From JAYEMH01 sp034717985 [NCBI: Candidatus Ratteibacteria bacterium] (lineage in GTDB: Bacteria; CAZDME01; JAYEMH01): a DNA stretch of 12,590 nucleotides. The notes below the pieces were generated by a model. The model ran no database searches, had not been told where the DNA came from, and saw nothing but the letters and a program-made list of their open reading frames with translations. Positions 5,978 to 12,590 of the stretch are shown piece after piece (the first letter of the stretch is position 1; each line of letters begins with the position of its first letter). The stretch is taken from contig JAYEMH010000017.1 of NCBI GenBank assembly GCA_034717985.1, positions 1 through 12,590 of the forward strand. Reading direction: 5' to 3'. Made by a program: the position numbers and the translations under genes.

Positions 5978-7376
5978 TAGAGGCCGAACCATTTTCATTA
6001 CCATTATCCTAGTTGGCGGAGATATTCTTTTAATCAATCTTTCTTTCCTTTTCGCCTACTGGCTGCGTTTTCTCTCCGGTGTTATCCCCATCTTTTATGG
6101 TATCCCCCCGGTAGCACAATACATCCGCGCCCTGGCCATAGTTACCGTTATTCTTCTTTTAGCCCTGCGCACTTACGGGGTTTATAGTCTGGACAAGAGA
6201 CTTTCTTTTGCTGAAGAATTCGCGGCCGTTTTTAAATCAATGATGGTCAGCATATTAATTTTAATGGCGGCAACTTTTCTGTATCGCGAGTTTTCTTATT
6301 CCCGCAGTGTATTGTTGTTGGGCTGGATCATGGTAATTTTTTCAGTAACTATTTTCCGCCTGATTATGGCGAATTTTGAACTTTGGCTTAGACAGGTGAG
6401 AGGAGAGAACCTTCGGACCTTAATCATCGGCACCGGCGAGAATGCCCGGAGGGTTCTGCAAACTATCTATCGTAACCCCCGCTGGGGATATGAACCGGTT
6501 GGTTTGATAAGCTGTAAGCAGGAGGAGGAAAATCCGGGGAGATACATTATGGGTTTGCCGGTAATCGGCAATTTGGCGGATTTATCAAAAATTCTGCCGG
6601 AGAAAGGGATAGACGAAGTAATTTTGACTCAGCCGGAGTTACCCCGGGAAAACATAGTGGAGATTATTCTGGGTTGTGAAAAAGAGATGATTGGGTTTAG
6701 AATGGTGGCTGATTTCCTGGGTGTAATTACCAGCCAGGTAAAAATAGAAAATTTCAGCGGAGTAACTTTGCTCGGACTTAAAGGAACGTCGCTGGATGAA
6801 ACATGGAATCGATTTCTAAAAAGAACTATGGATGCCGTTGCCTCAGCCGCCGGTATAATTCTGCTTTCCCCTTTATTCTTAGTGGTTTCTATTTTTGTTA
6901 AAATGGATTCTCTTGGCCCGATTTTTTATAAACAGGAGAGGGTAGGACAGGACGGCAAGAATTTCTGGATACATAAATTCCGCACTATGACGGTTGATGC
7001 CGAAGCCCGTACCGGGCCGATCAGAACTAAAGTCAACGATAAACGCCGGACTAAAATCGGAAAATTTTTACGGCGGTTAAATATTGATGAACTGCCGCAG
7101 CTTTTTAACGTTTTAAAGGGGGATATGAGTCTGGTCGGACCCCGTCCGGAACGGCCTTATTTTGTAGGGCAGTTTAAAGAGGTTATTCCCCGCTATATGG
7201 GCCGCCATAAGATAAAATCGGGAATAACCGGCTGGGCCCAGATTAACGGTTTAAGAGGTGATACTTCAATTAAAGAGCGGACTAAATACGACCTTTTTTA
7301 TGCCGAGAATTGGTCTGTTTTTTTTGACATTAAGATTTTATTGAGATCTCTTTTAGCCATAAAGAACGCTTATTAA
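5970..7376 (+). CDS. Undecaprenyl-phosphate sugar phosphotransferase (initiating polyprenyl glycosylphosphotransferase)
   Basis: 468 residues with the full three-part architecture. About four or five membrane segments lie within residues 1-135. A Rossmann-like CoA-binding domain follows from about 150 (LIIGTGENARRVLQ). The bacterial sugar transferase domain covers about 283-468. It begins KRTMDAVASAAGIILLSPLF, and carries KFRTM (336-340), RLNIDELPQLFNVLKGDMS and LVGPRPERP, the conserved catalytic block with the Asp-Glu pair, then KSGITGWAQINGLRGDT. Such enzymes (WcaJ, WbaP, EpsL type) move a sugar 1-phosphate from a nucleotide sugar onto undecaprenyl phosphate, the first step of exopolysaccharide or O-antigen synthesis. 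Which sugar cannot be told. It overlaps the upstream glycosyltransferase by eight bases, so it is cotranscribed. Confidence 0.93.
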   Translation: MPNRGRTIFITIILVGGDILLINLSFLFAYWLRFLSGVIPIFYGIPPVAQYIRALAIVTVILLLALRTYGVYSLDKRLSFAEEFAAVFKSMMVSILILMAATFLYREFSYSRSVLLLGWIMVIFSVTIFRLIMANFELWLRQVRGENLRTLIIGTGENARRVLQTIYRNPRWGYEPVGLISCKQEEENPGRYIMGLPVIGNLADLSKILPEKGIDEVILTQPELPRENIVEIILGCEKEMIGFRMVADFLGVITSQVKIENFSGVTLLGLKGTSLDETWNRFLKRTMDAVASAAGIILLSPLFLVVSIFVKMDSLGPIFYKQERVGQDGKNFWIHKFRTMTVDAEARTGPIRTKVNDKRRTKIGKFLRRLNIDELPQLFNVLKGDMSLVGPRPERPYFVGQFKEVIPRYMGRHKIKSGITGWAQINGLRGDTSIKERTKYDLFYAENWSVFFDIKILLRSLLAIKNAY

Positions 7377-7390
7377 AGAATTTTAATAAG
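7369..7390. repeat. Perfect AT-rich 9-bp palindrome over the stop codon
   Basis: CTTATTAAA (7369-7377) and TTTAATAAG (7382-7390) are exact reverse complements separated by GAAT. The left arm contains the TAA stop of the sugar transferase gene, and the right arm ends on the first base of the adjoining repeat element. There is no GC stem or long T run, so it is not a classical terminator. Confidence 0.6.
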
Positions 7391-7499
7391 ATTGCACAGA
7401 TTAAGAAGCTTAGATTACACAGGTAAAAATGTGTTGAATGTCTAAAAATGGATGGTATGAAGTTAAATCTGCGTAATCTATAAGGAAATCTGTGTAATC
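7390..7499. repeat. Nested inverted-repeat element built from GATTACACAG-type words
   Basis: The outer arms are GATTGCACAGATT (7390-7402) and AATCTGTGTAATC (7487-7499), 12 of 13 complementary, with the odd pair a G-T wobble in RNA. The inner arms are TAGATTACACAG (7411-7422) and CTGCGTAATCTA (7469-7480), 11 of 12 complementary. The 46-base loop holds no convincing gene. All four arms are variants of one word, two in each orientation. The layout resembles a small non-autonomous or REP-like element. No clear target duplication flanks it: left TTTTAATAA, right ATTAATTAA. Confidence 0.7.
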
Positions 7500-7520
7500 A
7501 TTAATTAAGAATAATAGAAA

Positions 7521-8747
7521 ATGGACAGAACAAAAATAATTTCCTTTTGCGACCGCTGGATTATCAGATGTTTCTATTTGCTGGTTATTGCCATACCTTT
7601 CTCCCGGGCAATAGTTGAGATTGCCTCGACGCTGATAATCATGGCATGGCTGTTGAAGAAGATTTTTCAACGAGACTTGAGTATTCCTTACACACCGCTG
7701 TCGCTGTTAATCCCGCTGTTTGTCCTGCTTAATATCATCTCCATGCATAATACCGCTTTTGGCTACGTAAGTATCAGGGGGTTAGCCAAAATTTTTCAAT
7801 ATCTCATGATTTTCTTCATCGTGGTCGATTATATGGATAAGCCGCGCTTTTTCGAGAAACTGGTTCGTCTCAGCCTGATCGTATGCAGTCTTATTGCCAT
7901 TGACGGATTAATCCAATATTTTATCGGGTTTGATTTAATTCGCCTGCGTCGTATGGATGTGGTGGCCGGTAAAAACCGGATGACCGCTTCTTTTGAACAT
8001 CCTAATGATTTTGGGGCCTACCTGGTTTTAATCATTCCGCTTTTTATGAGCCTGGCTATTTTTGGCAGGCTAAAGAGAAAAGTCAAAATTCTCTCATTTT
8101 TGGCCATCTCCTTGCTTTTTATCGCTTTGGCTTTAACCTATTCACGGGGGGCCTGGGCCGGGGTGCTGGCGGGAATAACTTTTTTAGCCGTCGTGCATAA
8201 AAAACGGCTGGTGCCGGCAATTTTAATATTGTTTTTAGTCAGTCTCTTTTTCATTCCTTCCTCTTTTCGAAACCGGGTTTTACAAATCTTCGCCTTTAGC
8301 AGTGGGTCAAATCAGGAGAGGGTGCTAATTTGGCGGGGAGCGATAAAGATGATTGAGGTTCATCCCCTAATCGGGCATGGGGTTAACACCTTTTGCGTCA
8401 ACTATCCTAAGTACAGTTTGCCCCAGAGCAACGGCGGTTGGTATGCTCACAATTGCTATCTGCAAATGGCGGGTGAAATCGGTCTTATCGGTGTTTCTGT
8501 TTTTCTGCTGATGATGCTGGTGCTTTTTGCCAATCGCCTGCGGGCCTTGAAACGTCTGGGTAACGGTAATCGAGAAGTGATGTTAATCGGAATTTTAAGC
8601 GGTCTTTTCGGCTTTTTAGTCCACAGTTTTGTGGACACCAATTTTTACAGTCTGCCTTTGGCGGTAGCTTTTTGGTTTTTTTGCGGAATGGCTATAGGGA
8701 CAATTAAGTTAGAAGACAGAGAGGACGAGAAAGAAAAGGCAAAATAA
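7521..8747 (+). CDS. O-antigen ligase/polymerase-like membrane protein (Wzy/WaaL type)
   Basis: 408 residues with many hydrophobic segments along the whole length, probably 10-12 membrane helices. Typical Wzy_C/WaaL features are SFEHPNDFGAYLVL, the LTYSRGAW block (R209-W212), and a periplasmic loop with RVLIWRGAIKMIEVHPLIGHG, then GGWYAHNCYLQMAGEIGLIG containing H310. Two to three closing helices follow. The family joins polysaccharide units on the periplasmic side of the inner membrane, either polymerising repeat units or passing glycan to lipid A core; sequence alone does not separate these. ATG 7521 has no clear Shine-Dalgarno site and follows the repeat element by 21 bases. It is the last gene of the cassette, and no Wzx flippase or ABC exporter is present in the window. 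Confidence 0.85.
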   Translation: MDRTKIISFCDRWIIRCFYLLVIAIPFSRAIVEIASTLIIMAWLLKKIFQRDLSIPYTPLSLLIPLFVLLNIISMHNTAFGYVSIRGLAKIFQYLMIFFIVVDYMDKPRFFEKLVRLSLIVCSLIAIDGLIQYFIGFDLIRLRRMDVVAGKNRMTASFEHPNDFGAYLVLIIPLFMSLAIFGRLKRKVKILSFLAISLLFIALALTYSRGAWAGVLAGITFLAVVHKKRLVPAILILFLVSLFFIPSSFRNRVLQIFAFSSGSNQERVLIWRGAIKMIEVHPLIGHGVNTFCVNYPKYSLPQSNGGWYAHNCYLQMAGEIGLIGVSVFLLMMLVLFANRLRALKRLGNGNREVMLIGILSGLFGFLVHSFVDTNFYSLPLAVAFWFFCGMAIGTIKLEDREDEKEKAK

Positions 8748-8891
8748 CCACAGAGCACACAGAGAAAAAAAGAAAAAAGGCAAACCACGGAAACACAGAA
8801 GAACGGAGATACTGAAAAAAAGAAGCATCGGACATCTAACATTTAACAATACATACTCTAAAAATACGGCCACAGAACACACAGAGAAAAA
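8748..8891. repeat. Spacer with ACCACAGAG-type repeats and a heptamer run
   Basis: Two 23-base copies, 8748-8770 and 8870-8892, are identical except for one G/A difference; both begin CCACAGA and end CACACAGAGAAAAAA. A looser relative, CCACGGAAACACAGAAGAAC (from 8785), lies between them. At 8825-8852 four heptamers follow each other: GCATCGG, ACATCTA, ACATTTA, ACAATAC. The second copy's final A is the A of the uvrB ATG. A weak promoter may exist (CGGACA 8829-8834, 17 bases, CATACT 8852-8857), which I would not rely on. No coding region is supported. Confidence 0.75.
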
Positions 8892-10922
8892 ATGGCGCAA
8901 TTTAATTTGGTTTCCGAATTTAAACTTCAGGGGGATCAGGAACAGGCGGTGGAAAAACTAACCCGGGGAATTTCAAAAGGCAAAAAGCACCAGGTGCTTC
9001 TGGGGGTAACCGGCTCGGGAAAAACATTTACTATCGCCAACGTAATTCAGCGTTTTAAAAAGCCGGCCCTGGTAATTTCTCATAACAAAACCCTGGCGGC
9101 TCAGCTTTTCAGCGAATTCAAACAATTTTTCCCCCATAACCGGGTGGAATATTTTGTCAGTTACTACGATTATTATCAGCCGGAAGCCTATGTGCCGCAG
9201 ACAGACGCCTATATTGAAAAGGACGCTTCTATAAATGACGAGATTGACCGGTTACGACTTTCGGCTACCAGCGCTTTATTGGAATCGGATGATGTAATAA
9301 TTGTCGCCAGTGTCTCCTGTATTTATGGCCTTGGCGATCCCGCGGACTGGCAGAGTTTGGGTTTGCATATCAATTGCGGCCGGGAAATTTCACAAAATGA
9401 ACTTATCCGGCATTTAGTTGATTTGCAGTATGAACGCAATGACTACGAATTTTCCCGGGGGAAGTTTCGTCTGCGGGGAGAGACGATAGAAATATGGCCG
9501 GCTTACGGCCAGGATGGCCGGCGGTTAGAATGGCAGGGCGAAAAAATCCAACGGCTGTCTATTTTTAATCCTTTAACAGGGGAAATAAAAGGCAGCCCGG
9601 ATGATTTAACCATCTTTCCCGCCAAGCACTTTGTCATTCCCCGTGCCCGTTTAGAAAAAGCCTTGGGAGCGATTGAGGAAGAATTGGATGTTCGGCTGGG
9701 TGAATTAAAGGACAGGAATAAATTGCTGGAAGCACAGCGGTTAGAGGTAAGAACCAATTATGATTTAGAGATGTTTAGAGAAATCGGCTATTGCCCGGGT
9801 ATAGAAAACTATTCCCGGCATCTCAACGGCCGGTCTGCCGGGGAACCTCCCAGTACCTTGATTGATTATTTTCCTCAAGATTATCTTCTGGTTATTGATG
9901 AGTCACACGTGACTATTCCCCAGTTAAGAGGAATGTATGCCGGTGATCGCTCCCGAAAGGAGACTTTGGTGAAGTTTGGATTCCGGCTTCCTTCCGCTTT
10001 AGATAACCGCCCTTTAAATTTTTCCGAGTTTGGAAAAAAAATTAATAAAGTGATTTATCTGTCGGCTACCCCGGGAGATTACGAACAGCGTCTCAGTCAG
10101 GCGGTGGTAGAACAGATTATCCGGCCGACAGGACTTCTCGATCCGGAGATAGCGGTCAAGCCGGCTAAAAATCAGATTGACGACTTGATAGAGGAAATAC
10201 GCCAACGGGTAAAGAAAAAAGAGAGAATTTTAGTTACCACTTTAACCAAACGAATGGCCGAGGATTTGAGCAATTATCTCTGCGAGCTGGGAATTAAGGT
10301 GCGCTATCTTCATTCCGAAGTTGAAACCATTGAAAGGATGGAAATACTGCGCAGCCTCCGCCTGGCTGAATTTGACTGTCTGGTGGGTATAAACCTCTTG
10401 AGAGAGGGTTTGGATTTGCCCGAGGTATCCCTGGTGGCGATTCTGGATGCCGATAAAGAAGGTTTTTTGCGTTCTTACCGCGCCTTGATTCAGGTTGCCG
10501 GGCGGGCAGCCAGAAATGTCAGAGGGAAAGTAATTATGTATGCCGATAAATCTACACCTTCAATGACTCAGGCAATCGAAGAAAGTAATCGCCGGAGGCA
10601 AAAACAGCTCGCCTATAACAAAAAGCACGGAGTTACTCCTAAATCTATCAGCAAAGAAATTCAGGCTGGCATCGAATCGCTTACCCGGGCAAAAGAGCAG
10701 GCCTTCTCATTGGTGAGAGAAAGCCGAGGGTGTTATTCATCTTTTAAAATATACCGGACGATAGAGGAATTAAAAAGGCAGATGGATTCAGCCGCTTGTA
10801 ACCTTGAATTTGAAAAGGCGGCTGTTTTAAGAGATGAAATCCGGGAGATGGAAAAGATAGGAAAACAAAAATTAGCCGGACGGAAAAGAAATAGCCGGGA
10901 TAAAAAGAGGGGTGCGGGATGA
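8892..10922 (+). CDS. uvrB: Excinuclease ABC subunit B
   Basis: 676 residues, full length for UvrB. The Q13-GDQ start precedes the Walker A motif GVTGSGKT (38-45). The damage-probing beta-hairpin region [13 protein letters not shown] follows at about 90. The Walker B/DESH box is at 336-339, followed by [16 protein letters not shown]. The helicase motifs [20 protein letters not shown] and QVAGRAARN (534-542) are intact. The UVR domain that contacts UvrC lies near 620-660 ([22 protein letters not shown]). UvrB verifies the lesion after UvrA loading and recruits UvrC in nucleotide excision repair. ATG 8892 has only a weak AGAG upstream, because the leader is the end of a dispersed repeat. The TGA overlaps the nadC start by four bases (ATGA). 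Confidence 0.98.
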   Translation: MAQFNLVSEFKLQGDQEQAVEKLTRGISKGKKHQVLLGVTGSGKTFTIANVIQRFKKPALVISHNKTLAAQLFSEFKQFFPHNRVEYFVSYYDYYQPEAYVPQTDAYIEKDASINDEIDRLRLSATSALLESDDVIIVASVSCIYGLGDPADWQSLGLHINCGREISQNELIRHLVDLQYERNDYEFSRGKFRLRGETIEIWPAYGQDGRRLEWQGEKIQRLSIFNPLTGEIKGSPDDLTIFPAKHFVIPRARLEKALGAIEEELDVRLGELKDRNKLLEAQRLEVRTNYDLEMFREIGYCPGIENYSRHLNGRSAGEPPSTLIDYFPQDYLLVIDESHVTIPQLRGMYAGDRSRKETLVKFGFRLPSALDNRPLNFSEFGKKINKVIYLSATPGDYEQRLSQAVVEQIIRPTGLLDPEIAVKPAKNQIDDLIEEIRQRVKKKERILVTTLTKRMAEDLSNYLCELGIKVRYLHSEVETIERMEILRSLRLAEFDCLVGINLLREGLDLPEVSLVAILDADKEGFLRSYRALIQVAGRAARNVRGKVIMYADKSTPSMTQAIEESNRRRQKQLAYNKKHGVTPKSISKEIQAGIESLTRAKEQAFSLVRESRGCYSSFKIYRTIEELKRQMDSAACNLEFEKAAVLRDEIREMEKIGKQKLAGRKRNSRDKKRGAG

Positions 10923-11869
10923 AAATTCAAGTCTTAGCCAGGGATTTGATTAGATTATCTTTGAGAGAAGATACCTCTCAAGGGGATCCGACTACGGCTG
11001 CCCTGCTTGATCGGGGCAGAATTGCCCGGGCTTTAATCTTTGCCAGAGCCGAAGGGATAATTTGCGGATTGAATATCGCTCAGACAGTTTTCAAGACGAT
11101 TGACCCGAGGGTTAAATTCAAGCTTTTGGTTCCGGAGGGAAGCCGGGTTAAAGCCGATACGGCCATTGCCGAAGTTACAGGCAAAGCCAGAACCTTATTT
11201 AAAGGAGAACGAACAGTTTTGAATTTCATCCAGCATTTATCCGGTGTATCAACTTTGACCGGCCGATTCGTTAAACGGGCAAAAAACACCTCTGTTTCCG
11301 CTTCCGCGAAAATTATTGATACCAGAAAGACAACTCCGGGATGGCGGCACCTGGAAAAATATGCGGTTAAAATGGGCGGCGGAGATAATCACCGGATGAC
11401 GCTCGGAGAATTTATCTTAATCAAAGATAATCACTGGAAATTTCTGCCCGGGGACTCATTATCCGAAGCCGTCAGGGGACTGAGGAAAAGAAAGCCGGGA
11501 ATGAAAATAGAGGTGGAGGTAAAGAAAATCTCGGAGTTAAAAAAAGCTTTAGAGGCCGGGGTCGATATCATTATGCTGGATAATATGAATTATACAAATC
11601 TCAAAAAATCAATTGAATTGATAAAGAATTATCGGGCAAAATCCCCACAGATTTTAAAGAAATCTAAACCTAAAGGATATGCCTTGCTAATCCCTATAAA
11701 GGAAGGACATAAACGTGGGGACAAGAAACCGCTAATTGAAATTTCCGGGGGAGTAAATTTTAAAAATGTCGGAAGGCTGGCCCGGCTTGGTGCCGAGCAA
11801 ATTTCCGTCGGGGCTTTGACCCATTCTGCCCCGGCTTTTCCGGTAGATATGGAGATTACAAATGATTAA
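10919..11869 (+). CDS. nadC: Quinolinate phosphoribosyltransferase (nicotinate-nucleotide pyrophosphorylase)
   Basis: 316 residues, about 30 longer than common NadC proteins. It converts quinolinate and PRPP to nicotinate mononucleotide, CO2 and PPi in de novo NAD synthesis. The active-site block [20 protein letters not shown] (from D134), then GGDNHRM and ILIKDNH, is intact, as are [35 protein letters not shown] (from 272) and [12 protein letters not shown]. The extra length lies at about 238-271, between the helix IELIKNY and the strand LIEISGG; it is Lys-rich ([18 protein letters not shown]). The matching DNA carries a perfect 7-bp inverted repeat. The start ATG overlaps the uvrB stop, preceded by GAGGGG. 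The 3' end overlaps birA by eight bases. Confidence 0.95.
   Translation: MKIQVLARDLIRLSLREDTSQGDPTTAALLDRGRIARALIFARAEGIICGLNIAQTVFKTIDPRVKFKLLVPEGSRVKADTAIAEVTGKARTLFKGERTVLNFIQHLSGVSTLTGRFVKRAKNTSVSASAKIIDTRKTTPGWRHLEKYAVKMGGGDNHRMTLGEFILIKDNHWKFLPGDSLSEAVRGLRKRKPGMKIEVEVKKISELKKALEAGVDIIMLDNMNYTNLKKSIELIKNYRAKSPQILKKSKPKGYALLIPIKEGHKRGDKKPLIEISGGVNFKNVGRLARLGAEQISVGALTHSAPAFPVDMEITND
11642..11721. repeat. Putative palindromic insert inside nadC
   Basis: TCCCCAC (11642-11648) and GTGGGGA (11715-11721) are perfect reverse complements bounding 66 bases that fall within the segment absent from usual NadC proteins. Just inside the left arm is a second hairpin, AGATTT-TAAAG-AAATCT (11649-11665), and AAGG/CCTT (11673-11676, 11682-11685) forms a third small stem. 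The frame stays open throughout. That this is an in-frame repeat insertion is inference. Confidence 0.35.
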
Positions 11870-12590
11870 CTTCAGCCGTCGGATTTATCGTTATACAAAT
11901 GTCTCTTCTACCAATGACCTGGCCCGGGCGCTGGCCAATAAGGGGGAACCGGAAGGAACGGTTGTTTTGGCGGAAGAGCAAAACCGCGGCCGGGGAAAGT
12001 GGAACCGGCGCTGGGTTTCACCAGCCGGCCAGGGCATCTGGATGTCAATAATTCTTAAACCCAAACTTAAGCCTGAAGATACCGCCCGGATAACGCTTAT
12101 GACGGCGGTAGCGGTAGTTAAAGCGTTAGAGAATTATCCGGGATTTCCCGCCGGTATTAAATGGCCGAACGATATTTTACTCAAGGACAAAAAGATTGCC
12201 GGCATTCTTAGCGAAATGGAAACAGAGGGAGAAACAGTCAAATTTATCATCGTCGGGATCGGTTTAAATACAAATCTTGATTTAACGGCGCTCCCTGAAG
12301 ATTTAAAGGATGGCGTTACTTCAATTAACCATGAATTAACCGGTTCTTTCTCTCAGGAGAAATTATTAAATGAGATAATAAGCCGGATTGAGCTTTACTA
12401 CACTCTTTTCATCCGGGAGGGTTTTTCTGCTATTCGGGAAGAATGGCAGAACTATTCGGTGACTTTTGGCCGACAGCTGGAGGCGGTTTGCCGGGGAGAA
12501 AAGATTTTCGGGCGGGCAGTTGGTTTAAGTGAAAACGGCGGTCTTCTTCTAAGGGAAAACTCCGGCGTAATAACCGAACTTTTCGGAAGT
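11862..12590 (+). CDS. birA: Biotin--[acetyl-CoA-carboxylase] ligase, 3' end outside the window
   Basis: The frame opens at ATG 11862 and is still open at the window edge after 243 codons. It starts [22 protein letters not shown], with the STND substrate motif. The biotin/AMP loop follows as QNRGRGKWNRRWVSPAGQG (from Q40), then IKWPNDILL (from I99), KIAGIL (111-116) and VGIGLNTN, with the beginning of the C-terminal SH3-like domain (FGRQLEAVCRGEKIFGRAVG, GGLLL). It biotinylates the carrier domain of acetyl-CoA carboxylase through biotinyl-AMP. There is no N-terminal helix-turn-helix, so it should be a class I ligase without repressor activity. GGAG (11851-11854) lies seven bases before the ATG, inside nadC. 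The overlap with nadC indicates cotranscription; probably only a few codons are missing. Confidence 0.94.
   Translation, partial: MINFSRRIYRYTNVSSTNDLARALANKGEPEGTVVLAEEQNRGRGKWNRRWVSPAGQGIWMSIILKPKLKPEDTARITLMTAVAVVKALENYPGFPAGIKWPNDILLKDKKIAGILSEMETEGETVKFIIVGIGLNTNLDLTALPEDLKDGVTSINHELTGSFSQEKLLNEIISRIELYYTLFIREGFSAIREEWQNYSVTFGRQLEAVCRGEKIFGRAVGLSENGGLLLRENSGVITELFGS

Noticed and set aside
7390-7499. Intrinsic terminator of the sugar transferase gene
   Set aside because: Arms are AT-rich, the loop is 46 bases and no T run follows the right arm; a repeat element explains it better.
8748-8892. CRISPR array
   Set aside because: Only two close copies and one loose copy exist, spacing is irregular, the units are low-complexity and no cas gene is near.
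8645-8900. Two antisense frames rich in Phe, Ser, Cys and Leu
   Set aside because: They are low-complexity readings of the A-rich repeat spacer and the end of the ligase/polymerase gene.

Overview
The window reads as chromosomal DNA of a diderm, LPS-making bacterium with moderately AT-leaning DNA. The evidence is an LpxH-like lipid A enzyme, an undecaprenyl-phosphate sugar transferase and an O-antigen ligase/polymerase-type membrane protein. The style of the glycosyltransferase, the CNNM pair and the repetitive spacers resembles uncultured lineages such as Omnitrophota, but that is an impression from gene content, not a placement. All genes lie on the + strand. There is no IS element, CRISPR array or phage gene, and no gene-free stretch longer than about 150 bases.

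Layout. (1) 1-797: 3' part of an LpxH-like metallophosphoesterase. (2) 850-2403: a good promoter, then a metallo-beta-lactamase-fold hydrolase overlapping a membrane-anchored staphylococcal-type nuclease with an extra C-terminal domain. (3) 2420-2496: tRNA-Arg(UCG) with encoded CCA. (4) 2501-4777: a structured leader with a ten-codon in-frame mini-ORF whose stop abuts a TTG start, then two tandem CNNM/CBS membrane proteins, the second lacking the C-terminal CorC/HlyC domain. (5) 4777-8747: a tandem repeat and a dyad around a promoter, then a small polysaccharide cassette: family-4 glycosyltransferase, polyprenyl-phosphate sugar transferase and an O-antigen ligase/polymerase-like protein. (6) 8748-8891: a repeat-rich spacer. 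(7) 8892-12590: uvrB, nadC and birA (3' end outside the window), overlapping by 4 and 8 bases and so probably one transcript.

How the genes fit together. LpxH belongs to lipid A synthesis. The 4865-8747 cassette could start a glycan on undecaprenyl phosphate, extend it, and polymerise it or transfer it at the outer face of the inner membrane. The last three genes are housekeeping (excision repair, NAD synthesis, biotin attachment).

Nothing here is clearly a new multi-gene system. The parts that protein families do not explain are mostly non-coding: the nested GATTACACAG-type inverted repeat at 7390-7499, the near-identical ACCACAGAG-type repeats at 8748 and 8870 (the second running into the uvrB start codon), the leader at 2501-2574, the dyad at 4797-4833, and an extra segment inside nadC flanked by a perfect 7-bp inverted repeat.
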